Source of the DNA: Erythrobacter sp. JK5
GTDB lineage: Bacteria > Pseudomonadota > Alphaproteobacteria > Sphingomonadales > Sphingomonadaceae
Direction of reading: 5' to 3'
DNA: 64,000 nt
Assembly: GCF_018205975.1 (NCBI RefSeq)
Contig: NZ_CP073577.1
Location: 1,674,001 to 1,738,000, forward strand
A program made the position numbers and the translations under genes. Every line of letters starts with the position of its first letter. Positions within the stretch are counted from its first letter, which is position 1. Shown here piece after piece: positions 36,813-44,712 of the stretch. The notes beneath the pieces were generated by a model. It saw nothing but the letters and a program-made list of their open reading frames with translations. It made no database searches and had not been told where the DNA came from.

Positions 36813-37469
36813 ATGCCATCCGTCATCTTTCCCGGCCCAGAGGGCCGCCTCGAAGGTCGTTTCTCCCCTCCCCCGCGCCCGCGTGCGCCGGTCGCGATGA
36901 TCCTCCATCCGCACCCGGAGGGCGGGGGCACGATGAACGACCGGATCGTGCAGCGGCTGTACAAGACCTTCGCCGATCGCGGCTTCGCTACCCTGCGGTT
37001 CAACTTTCGCGGCGTGGGCCGCAGCCAGGGCAGTTTCGATAGCGGGATCGGCGAACTCAGCGACGCGGCCAGCGCGCTCGACTGGGTGCAGTCGATCCAC
37101 CCCGAGGCGCAGACCACCTGGGTCGCGGGCTACTCGTTCGGCGCGCTGATCGGCATGCAGCTGCTGATGCGCCGCCCCGAAGTGCGCGGCTTCATCTCGG
37201 TCGCGCCGCCTGCCAACATGTACGACTTCAGCTTCCTCGCCCCGTGCCCGGCCAGCGGGATCTTCGTGCAGGGCGCGGCGGATACGGTGGTGCAGCCGAG
37301 CGCGGTGCAGAAGCTGGTCGACAAGCTGCGCACGCAAAAGCACATCACGATCCACCACGACGAGATCCCGCGCGCCAACCATTTCTTCGAGAACGAGATG
37401 GAAGACATGATGGCGTCGGTCGACAACTACCTCGATTTCCGCCTGTCGCCGGATTGTCCGATCAAATAG
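36813..37469 (+). CDS. alpha/beta hydrolase (COG2945-type)
   Basis: 218 residues. MILHPHPEGGGTMNDRIV near the N-terminus is typical of this hydrolase group. The nucleophile elbow is AGYSFGALIG, the acid is in QGAADTVV and the histidine in ANHFFENEM. No signal peptide. Start ATG 36813. It is divergent from cysteine desulfurase paralog 2; such pairing recurs near Fe-S genes in sphingomonads, but the reaction is unknown. Its stop is followed at once by repeat copy B. Confidence 0.9.
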   Translation: MPSVIFPGPEGRLEGRFSPPPRPRAPVAMILHPHPEGGGTMNDRIVQRLYKTFADRGFATLRFNFRGVGRSQGSFDSGIGELSDAASALDWVQSIHPEAQTTWVAGYSFGALIGMQLLMRRPEVRGFISVAPPANMYDFSFLAPCPASGIFVQGAADTVVQPSAVQKLVDKLRTQKHITIHHDEIPRANHFFENEMEDMMASVDNYLDFRLSPDCPIK

Positions 37470-37575
37470 AGTCTTTGTCTTCCGCACGCCATCCGGCGTG
37501 CAAAATCCTCGCACACGCGGCCTGAAGGCCGCATCACTGCGGGCGGCCGGTCGGCCTTGCGACGCCTTTGGCGTC
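37470..37575 (+). repeat. stop-codon-adjacent structured repeat, copy B
   Basis: 106 bp, beginning on the base after the hydrolase stop codon. T-rich lead (GTCTTTGTCTTCC), stem 1 (37484-37501, GCACGCC / GGCGTGC, loop ATCC), TCCTCGCACA, stem 2 (37517-37532, GCGGCC / GGCCGC, loop TGAA), CTGCGGGCGG, stem 3 (GGCC GGTC GGCC), then stem 4 (37561-37575, GACGCC / GGCGTC). Same length as copy C, but different arms in stems 2 and 4. Confidence 0.85.
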
Positions 37576-37611
37576 GGTGCACCGCGAAAATGGGCTGGTG
37601 ATTCCAAGTCT

Positions 37612-37649
37612 CCTCCCCTCCCTTTCAAGGGAGGGGATTGAGGGGTGGG
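37612..37649. repeat. C/G-block palindromic repeat, unit 1
   Basis: CCCCTCCCTTT / AAGGGAGGGG stem followed by ATTGAGGGGTGGG. It pairs in inverted orientation with 37699-37731 and resembles 58184-58213. Confidence 0.8.
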
Positions 37650-37698
37650 ATCGAGCCGCAAAGCTCGTCTCTGTTTCAACCGTGCTATCGCTCGGACC

Positions 37699-37731
37699 AC
37701 CACCCCTGACCCCTCCTCCAAGGAGGAGGGG
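37699..37731. repeat. C/G-block palindromic repeat, unit 2 (inverted)
   Basis: CCACCCCTGA then the stem CCCCTCCTCC / GGAGGAGGGG. Opposite orientation to unit 1, with 49 bp between them, so the two can also pair with each other. Confidence 0.8.
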
Positions 37732-37915
37732 AAGATTTTGTCTGAAACAATATTTCACAAATCAAACCGGTTGCATTCGCAGACGGGTCCTTTTCCGAAA
37801 CTCGAAACAGCTTGCATTGAAAATGTAACGTTGTAACATGACTCGTGAGTGGAGCCAGTCGGGTCGCTCGCGCTGGCTTCCGCTCCCACGAAGAATGGAG
37901 AGAGGAACCACTGCA

Positions 37916-38614
37916 ATGAACTATGTCGCATCCGCCCGCAGGCCCAACCCCTTCGCGATGCTCGGCGCGCTCGGCGTCCCCGCCACGTTCGGCGCGGTCC
38001 TGATCGCCGGCCTCGCTGTCAGCGCCGTGATCAAGGATCCGGACACGAACCCCATCGGCGTACTCATCACGCCGAAGATTCCCGATCCGCCCCCGCCCCC
38101 GCCGCCCGAACCCGACGCCCGCTCCACGCAGACGGAAACGCCGCGCACGCAGGCTCCCCAGGTCGTGACGGTGCCCGAAACCCAGTTCGATCTTAGGCCC
38201 GGCCCGCCGATCGAGGTCGGAACCCTGCCGGAGCTAGGCAACGAGCTGATCACGGTGCCGGGACCGGTCGAAGTCACGGGCGGCGGTGCCGCTGCGCTTC
38301 CCGTCGCGCCGCGCTTCGATCCGGTCGCCGCTTCGCCCAGCAATCGTCCGAGCCGCTGGATCACCGATCGCGATTATCGCCCGCGCTGGATCCGCGAAGG
38401 CCGGGCCGGGAGGGCAGGCTTCCGGCTCGAGATCAGCGCTGCAGGCGAAGTGACCGGCTGCACCATCACCCGCTCGACCGGGCACGCCGTGCTCGATGCC
38501 GCCACCTGCGATCTGATCACCAGCCGCGCAAAGTTCGATCCGGCAAAGGACAGCGCCGGAAAGAAAGTGCCCGGCAGCTTCAGCAGCTCGGTCAACTGGG
38601 AAATCCCCGAATAG
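37916..38614 (+). CDS. TonB family energy transducer
   Basis: 232 residues. A short cytoplasmic N-terminus and one membrane helix (about 18-39), a proline-rich linker (IPDPPPPPPPEPDA), and a C-terminal TonB domain (RAGFRLEISAAGEVTGCTITRSTG, then LDAATCDLITSRAKF). Transmits proton-motive force to outer-membrane receptors. ATG 37916 is chosen because AGAGGA precedes it and the helix follows at the normal distance; ATGs at 37838 and 37895 are in frame but fall in the leader. No ExbB/ExbD genes are adjacent. Confidence 0.9.
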   Translation: MNYVASARRPNPFAMLGALGVPATFGAVLIAGLAVSAVIKDPDTNPIGVLITPKIPDPPPPPPPEPDARSTQTETPRTQAPQVVTVPETQFDLRPGPPIEVGTLPELGNELITVPGPVEVTGGGAAALPVAPRFDPVAASPSNRPSRWITDRDYRPRWIREGRAGRAGFRLEISAAGEVTGCTITRSTGHAVLDAATCDLITSRAKFDPAKDSAGKKVPGSFSSSVNWEIPE

Positions 38615-38623
38615 GGTCGCAAC

Positions 38624-38851
38624 TCAGGAGTCGGTCGGGGTGTCCTGCGCCCCGGCCGACTCCACCTGGTCCACCGGAGCGACCCCGCTCGCATCGGGCA
38701 GGGTCCAGATCAGCACGTTGGCAATCGCGACCAATGCGAGCAGCACCATCAGCGCGGGTTGTTTCAGCTCGCCGGTGCGCCGCCAGTAGACGATCGCCCC
38801 GGCAATCAGCGCCAGCGCCACCAGCATCACGAGCGAAAGTACGATATTCAT
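38624..38851 (-). CDS. small membrane protein
   Basis: 75 residues, starting MNIVLSLVMLVALALIAGAIVYW at ATG 38851. Two membrane helices (about 3-22 and 33-52) and an acidic tail (GVAPVDQVESAGAQDTPTDS). Unknown function. It converges on tonB (9 bp between stops) and is divergent from the DUF3597 gene; the longer open frame upstream is not protein-like. Confidence 0.7.
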   Translation of the reverse strand: MNIVLSLVMLVALALIAGAIVYWRRTGELKQPALMVLLALVAIANVLIWTLPDASGVAPVDQVESAGAQDTPTDS

Positions 38852-38952
38852 GCGATTATCCGGGTCCGTTGTGCTATCGTCCTTATGCGCATTCGCGGCA
38901 GGATTGAAACCCGCCGCGGTTCGAACGCAGAGACACACCAAGGAGGGATTGA

Positions 38953-39324
38953 ATGGGAATTTTCAGCTCGATCAAGAACGCGATTTTCGGCGGCGATGAT
39001 GACGACAAGGCGCAGGAAGCTGCCACCCCGGCTCCGGCAGCCGACGCTGCCCCGCCCAAGCGCGAAGCTATCAGCGCGGTCGATGTGGAACAGCGCGTGA
39101 GCAACATTCCCGGCGCCGACAGCCTCAACTGGCGCACCTCGATCGTCGATCTGATGAAGCTGCTCAACCTCGATTCGAGCTACGAAAACCGCAAGGAACT
39201 GGCCGGCGAGGTCGGGATCAGCGGGTATTCGGGCTCCGCCGAGGACAATATCGCGCTGCACCGGGCGGTGATGCGCAAGCTCGCCGACGCCGGCGGTATC
39301 GTTCCGGACGATCTGAAGAACTGA
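38953..39324 (+). CDS. DUF3597 protein
   Basis: 123 residues. MGIFSSIKNAIFG, an acidic/alanine linker, then the conserved NWRTSIVDLMKLLNLDSSYENRKELAGEVG and the C-terminal HRAVMRKLADAGG. This is the DUF3597 family, which has a small helical fold and no known activity. AAGGAGG ribosome site before the ATG. Confidence 0.92.
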   Translation: MGIFSSIKNAIFGGDDDDKAQEAATPAPAADAAPPKREAISAVDVEQRVSNIPGADSLNWRTSIVDLMKLLNLDSSYENRKELAGEVGISGYSGSAEDNIALHRAVMRKLADAGGIVPDDLKN

Positions 39325-39387
39325 GAAAGCGGGTCTCTCGCCCTCGGGTCGATTGACTTGAGGAGGGCGCGCGGTAACACCGCCGCC

Positions 39388-41243
39388 ATGCAAGAAACCA
39401 CGAACCAGATCACGCGCCGCCAGGCCCTCTCCGGGCTTGGCGGCGTTTCCGCGTTGGCGTTGCTGCCGGGATGCGCCGGCGCAGCCTACCGTGCCGTCGC
39501 GGATGCCGCCCCGGTCACGCATTCGCCCGACGAAATGCTCGACCAGATCGCCTACGCGATGCTCGATCACGAACCGGGCCGTGCGACCGGTCTCGGCGTC
39601 GACACCGGGCGATACGCGAAATGGCGCGGCACTTTCGGCGCCGCCGGGGCCGAGGGGCGCAGCGAATATGCGGCGACCTTGCGCTGGGCACTCGAACAGG
39701 CGCGTTCCTATCCCAAGGACGGGCTGACCCCGATCAGCAGGTCGGATTCGACGTGGTCGAAAGCGCGTTCGACAAGGCGCTCGAAGGCATGGCGCTACCC
39801 TATGGCGATGTCGCGGTCGGCAGCTGGCGCAACGCGCCCTATCTCGTAGTCCAGAATGTCGGGGCCTATATCGACATGCCCCGCTTCTTCGGTGCGACCC
39901 AGCCGCTGCGCGATGCGCAGGATGTCGAATACTACCTCGGGCGGCTGGTCGAGACCAAGGCGGTGCTCGACGGCGAACTGGACCGGATCAGGGCGGCGCG
40001 AGCCATGGGCGTGGTGCCGCCCGACTTCCTGCTCGACAAGACGATCGCGCAGATGGAGGACACGCTCGCGACTTCCTCGATCAACGGCGGGGCATTCGTC
40101 GAGCCGCTGCTGACCTCGGAACTGCCCGCCGCCGCCACCGCTTCGCGCCAGGCGGTGCAGATCGTTTCCGACATGATCGTCCCCGCGCTGCTGGCGCAGC
40201 TCGAAGAGCTCAGGGTCGAACGGTCGCTGGCCAGTTCCAATCCGGGAATGTGGGCGCAGCCGCGCGGGGACGAATGGTATTCCTGGGCCACCAGCGCCTC
40301 GACCACGACCGCGCTCGATCCCGACGAAATCCATCAGCAGGGCCTCGACGAACTGGCCGAGCTGCACGGCCGGATGGACCCGATCCTCAGGGAGATCGGC
40401 TATACCAAGGGGACTGTCGGCGAACGGATGCAGGCGCTGTCCCAAGACCCGCGCTACAAGTTTGCCGATGGCGATCCCGGTCGCGAGGAAATCTTCGCCT
40501 TCATCTGGGAACGGATCAACTGGATCAAGGCGCAGATGCCGCGCGCGTTCAACACGCTGGTCGATCCCCATATGGAAGTGCGCCGTATCCCGCCCAACGA
40601 GGAACCCGGCGCACCGGGGGCCTATGGCGGCGCGGGGAGCAAGGACGGGCAGATACCGGGCCGTTTCTGGATCAATCTGCGCACCACCGACCTGCACCGC
40701 AAATACGACCTGCCCGACCTCACGTTCCACGAAGCGATCCCGGGCCATGTGTGGGAAGGCGAATATTCGAACCGCCTGCCGCTGATCCGCTCGATCCTCG
40801 CGTTCGGGGCGTTTTCCGAAGGCTGGGCGCTTTACGGCGAGCAACTCGCCGACGAGCTGGGCGCGTATGACGATTTCAAGGTCGGGCGGCTGGGCTACCT
40901 CCAGAGCCTCGCGTTCCGCGCGTGCCGCCTGGTGGTCGACACCGGCCTTCACCACAAGCGCTGGACGCGCCAGCAGGCGCGCAATTTCTTCATCGAACGC
41001 AATGGTTCGAAGGAGGAAGAGGTCGCGAGCGAAGTCGATCGCTATTGCAGCTGGCCGGGACAGGCGTGCTCGTACAAGATCGGGCACAGCGAAATCGTCC
41101 GCCAGCGCGCCCGCGCCGAGGCCGAACTGGGCAGCGCGTACGACTTCAAGGCGTTCAACACAGCCGTCATACTGGGCGGCAACGCCCCGCTCGATGTCGT
41201 TGAAAAGACTGTCACACGATACATTGCGGATGCGAAGGCCTGA
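39388..41243 (+). pseudogene. Tat-exported DUF885 protein, frameshifted
   Basis: DUF885 proteins are predicted metallo-carboxypeptidase-like enzymes. The N-terminus has a Tat motif (TRRQALSGLGG) and a lipobox-like LPGC. The frame breaks after SYPKDGLTP; the rest (DQQVGFDVVESAF onward) is in another frame and carries the metal motif FHEAIPGHVWEGEYSN and the C-terminal SYKIGHSEIVRQRARAE. Adding one base to the C4 run at 39728-39731 yields 618 residues. Otherwise complete; third case of the same kind of break in this window. Confidence 0.9.
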
Positions 41244-41283
41244 CCCTACCTCTTGGGACGGCGAATAGCGCCAGGAGGCAGCG

Positions 41284-42930
41284 ATGGAACAGCTTGGGCA
41301 GGATCTTGAGACTCTCCGCCGGGTCCCGCTCGCCGAGGCGCATGTCGAGGCGATCTGCGAAATCGGCGGCGAGCGCGAATATGCCGCCGGCGAAACCGTG
41401 GCCGCAGTCGGCGATCCGATGGACCGGTTCGTGTACGTGGTGGAAGGCGAAATCGAGGTCGTCGATCCCTACACCGGCGAGCGCATGTTCGAACACGCGC
41501 TCGGCCCGACGCAGTTCATGGGTGAGATCGGGTTTCTCAACGCCGCGACCAACTACCTCAAGATGCGGGCAGCCAAGCCCACCCGCGTGATCGAGGCCCC
41601 GCGCGCAGCGATGCTCGAGCTGATGAGCCGCATCCCCGAGCTGTCCGACCACATCATCACCGTGTTCGCCGCGCGGCGGCGCAAGCAGTTCGAGGACAGC
41701 AACGGCGCGGTGAAGGTCATCGGCGCGGACCGCGACCCGGCGGTGCAGGACGTCGAACGGTTCCTGTCGCGCAACCGCATTCCGTTCGAAAGCTTCGACA
41801 TGGACGCGACCGATCGCGAAACCGCTCGGGTCTGCGATCTGACCGGGCACCAGCCCTCGGTGATCCTCGGCGGCGAGCACCGGCTCGAAAACCCCACGCC
41901 GCGCAAGGTCGCGCAATATCTCAACCTCGATATCGACATCTGCCAGCAGCGCCTGCTGGACCTGCTGATCGTCGGCGGCGGCCCGGCGGGCGTCGCGGCG
42001 GCGGTCTATGCCGGATCGGAAGGTCTCGATGCGCTGGTGATCGAGGACATGGCAATCGGCGGGCAGGCCGGCACGTCGAGCAGGATCGAGAACTACATGG
42101 GTTTCCCGACCGGGATCAGCGGCACCGACCTGACTTATCGCGGGCAAATCCAGGCGCTCAAGTTCGGCACCCGTTTCGCCATGCCGCGCCGGGTCGAATC
42201 GCTGGAAAAGCGCGACGACGGCACATTCTGCGCCACGCTGGACGGCGGCGACGAGGTCTGCGCGCGCGCAGTGCTGGTCAGCACCGGCGTCCAGTATCGG
42301 CGGCTCCCGATCGATCGCCTGCGCGAATTCGAAGGGCACGGCATCTACTACGCCGCCACCGAGATGGAATCGCGCTTCTGCCAGAACACCGAAGTGGTGG
42401 TGATCGGCGGCGGCAACTCGGCCGGACAGGCGGCGATGTACCTGTCGCGCAGCGCCTCTCACGTTCACCTGCTGGTGCGATCGGACAGCCTTGCCGCGTC
42501 GATGTCGAAGTATCTTTCCAGCCGCCTCGAAGCCGACCCGCGCATCTCGATTCACTACCGCACGACGATGGAAGAGCTGCACGGCGGCGACTGGCTCGAG
42601 GCGGTGACGCCGAAGGGTCCGGACGGCGAACTGCGACAGAACGCGCGCGCGGTCTTCATCATGATCGGTGCCGCGCCCAACACCGATTGGCTTTCCGGAC
42701 TGGTGCGGACCGACGACAAGGGGTTTGTCCTCACCGGCAAGGAGGCCGGGCGCGACAGCCCGTTCGAGACCGGCACGGATGGCATCTTCGCGGTTGGCGA
42801 TGTGCGCGCCGGATCGGTCAAGCGGGTCGCCAGCGCAGTCGGCGAAGGTTCGGTCGTGGTGTCGCAGATCTGGAACTATGTCGACCGCTTGAAGTCCGAT
42901 GCAACACGATCGGAGCCGGTTTCAGCCTGA
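41284..42930 (+). CDS. cyclic-nucleotide-domain / thioredoxin-reductase-like flavoprotein
   Basis: 548 residues in three parts. 1-130: cyclic-nucleotide-binding-like domain (VVEGEIEVVDPY, FMGEIGFLNA), but without the phosphate-binding Arg, so ligand binding is doubtful. 141-215: thioredoxin-like segment. 222-540: pyridine nucleotide-disulfide reductase fold, FAD motif IVGGGPAGVAAA (229-240), NAD(P) motif VIGGGNSAGQAA, and C-terminal GIFAVGDVR. The CxxC pair of true thioredoxin reductases is missing; only one Cys (ESRFCQNTE) is near. Probably a redox enzyme of another kind. GGAGG site upstream. Confidence 0.88.
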   Translation: MEQLGQDLETLRRVPLAEAHVEAICEIGGEREYAAGETVAAVGDPMDRFVYVVEGEIEVVDPYTGERMFEHALGPTQFMGEIGFLNAATNYLKMRAAKPTRVIEAPRAAMLELMSRIPELSDHIITVFAARRRKQFEDSNGAVKVIGADRDPAVQDVERFLSRNRIPFESFDMDATDRETARVCDLTGHQPSVILGGEHRLENPTPRKVAQYLNLDIDICQQRLLDLLIVGGGPAGVAAAVYAGSEGLDALVIEDMAIGGQAGTSSRIENYMGFPTGISGTDLTYRGQIQALKFGTRFAMPRRVESLEKRDDGTFCATLDGGDEVCARAVLVSTGVQYRRLPIDRLREFEGHGIYYAATEMESRFCQNTEVVVIGGGNSAGQAAMYLSRSASHVHLLVRSDSLAASMSKYLSSRLEADPRISIHYRTTMEELHGGDWLEAVTPKGPDGELRQNARAVFIMIGAAPNTDWLSGLVRTDDKGFVLTGKEAGRDSPFETGTDGIFAVGDVRAGSVKRVASAVGEGSVVVSQIWNYVDRLKSDATRSEPVSA

Positions 42931-43010
42931 TCTAGCCAAGCGCTTATTTTTTTGCATATAGTTTGACCCGGGGCGGTGCGGTCGCAGGCATCGCCGAGGG
43001 GACGCTATTG

Positions 43011-44627
43011 ATGATTTTCAGAATAATTGCCGCTATCGGCCTGCTCGCCGCCTTCCTCGTCGCGCCCACGGCTGCGCGCGCGGACTGGTACGAGGCGTCG
43101 AGCGATCACTTCGTCATCTATGCCGACGACAAGGAAAGGGACATCCGCCGGTTCGCCGAGAACCTCGAGCGGTATCACAGCGCCATGGCGTATGTGACCG
43201 GACGCAATTTCGAGAAACCGAGCCCGTCAAACCGGGTGGTGATCTTCGTGGTCGGAGACCAGCGCGATGTGCGCAAGCTGGCCGGTACCGACGATCGCGC
43301 CCTGGCCGGGTTCTACATTCCGCGTGCGGGTGGTTCGCTCGCGTTCGTGCAGGATATCCGCAACAAGAACGGCTATCCGCATTTCTCGACGATCGTGCTG
43401 TTGCATGAATACGCGCACCATTTCCTGATTTCGAGCTCGCGCTTCGCGATGCCGCGCTGGATGAGCGAAGGCGCAGCCGAGTTCTTCGCCTCGGCCGGGT
43501 TCGAAAAGGATGGCAGCGTCCTGGTTGGTCGCCCAGCGGTGCACCGCGGCGCCGAACTGGCCTATGCCGAGGAGGTGTCGATCCGCGAACTGCTCGATCC
43601 GGAGCAGTACGAGGCGAGAAAGGGCAAGCGCTATGACGCGTTCTACGGGCGCAGCTGGTTGCTCTACCACTACCTGACGTTCGAAAAGGAACGCGCCGGA
43701 CAGGCGACCAATTACTGGCTCGAAGTGCTCAACGGTACCCCCCCGATCGAAGCCGGAGAAAAGGTTTTCGGCGACCTCGACACGCTCGAGAAAGAGCTCG
43801 ACGCCTATGTCCGCCAGCGGCGAATGTTCACGTTCAACCTGACGCCGGAGAAACTTAGTGCGGGCGAAGTCGCCATCCGCAAGCTGCCGGAAGGCGAAGC
43901 CGAGGTGATGCCGCTGCGCATGCGCTCGCAGCGCGGGGTAACTGCCGAGCAGGCGGCCGAACTGCTGGTCGAAATCCGCGCGGTCGCTGCCAGATATCCG
44001 GACGATGCCGGCGTTCTCGCGGCGCTGTCAGAGGCCGAATACGACGCCGGCAACGATGCCGAGGCGATCGCCGCAGCCGACCGGGCGATCGCGATCGATC
44101 CGGCGCGCACCAACCCCTACGTCCAGAAAGGCTATGCGCTGTTCCGGATGGCCGCCGACGCCGACGACAGGGACGCCGCCTACCAGCGTGCGATGCAGCC
44201 GTTCACCGAACTCAACGGGCGCGAGAACAACCACCCTCTGCCGCTGATTTATTTCTATCGCAGCTTCGTCGAACGCGGCGAAGAGCCGCCCGAAAACGCC
44301 CGCCACGCGCTCGAACGCGCGGCGCAGCTGGCGCCGTTCGACAAAGGTTTGTGGTTCAATGTCGCGATGATGCAGATGGGCGAAGGCAAGATCGCGCTCG
44401 CCAAAATTGCGCTGCAACCGATCGCCAACGATCCGCATGGCGGCGAAGGTTCAGACCGCGCCAAGGAATTGATCGCGCTGCTCGGCCGGATGGAAGAGGG
44501 TACGCGCGTGAGCGGCCGCGACGCAATGCTCGCGCAGGGCGTGGCGCAGGTGGCGGTGTCTGGCGATCCCGGCGAGGAGCCCGAAGCGGAAGAAGACGAA
44601 GGCGAGGACGAGCCGGAGCAAGACTGA
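43011..44627 (+). CDS. secreted gluzincin-like peptidase with TPR repeats, paralog 1
   Basis: 538 residues. Signal peptide (cleavage near TAARA, residue 24). The zinc motif HEYAH (His132, Glu133, His136) and the downstream Glu in SEGAAEFF (about 153) fit a gluzincin metallopeptidase, similar to DUF1570 proteins. From about residue 310 come TPR-like helical repeats (EAIAAADRAIAIDPARTNPY), then a very acidic tail. ATG 43011 follows GAGGGGA. A tandem paralog starts 86 bp after its stop. Peptidase activity is unproven. Confidence 0.85.
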   Translation: MIFRIIAAIGLLAAFLVAPTAARADWYEASSDHFVIYADDKERDIRRFAENLERYHSAMAYVTGRNFEKPSPSNRVVIFVVGDQRDVRKLAGTDDRALAGFYIPRAGGSLAFVQDIRNKNGYPHFSTIVLLHEYAHHFLISSSRFAMPRWMSEGAAEFFASAGFEKDGSVLVGRPAVHRGAELAYAEEVSIRELLDPEQYEARKGKRYDAFYGRSWLLYHYLTFEKERAGQATNYWLEVLNGTPPIEAGEKVFGDLDTLEKELDAYVRQRRMFTFNLTPEKLSAGEVAIRKLPEGEAEVMPLRMRSQRGVTAEQAAELLVEIRAVAARYPDDAGVLAALSEAEYDAGNDAEAIAAADRAIAIDPARTNPYVQKGYALFRMAADADDRDAAYQRAMQPFTELNGRENNHPLPLIYFYRSFVERGEEPPENARHALERAAQLAPFDKGLWFNVAMMQMGEGKIALAKIALQPIANDPHGGEGSDRAKELIALLGRMEEGTRVSGRDAMLAQGVAQVAVSGDPGEEPEAEEDEGEDEPEQD

Positions 44628-44712
44628 CGGACCGGGCAAAGCGCCCGAACCGCCGTCCCTTCGCTCGCCTCCCGCCCGGCCAGGTCCCGGTCCCTCGCAG
44701 GATTATTCAACC

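Larger units (their letters stand above)
37576..37915. other. intergenic region upstream of tonB
   Basis: Together with copy B this is a 446-bp gap between the hydrolase and TonB genes. It holds the two C/G-block hairpins (37612-37649 and 37699-37731), then an A/T-rich stretch from 37735. Near 37825-37838 is the direct repeat TGTAAC-GT-TGTAAC, a candidate regulatory or promoter element for tonB. No gene is supported. Confidence 0.6.

Noticed and set aside
37825..37838. TGTAAC direct repeat as a proven tonB operator
   Set aside because: Only two 6-bp copies are seen and no known regulator site matches well, so I mention it only within the intergenic entry.
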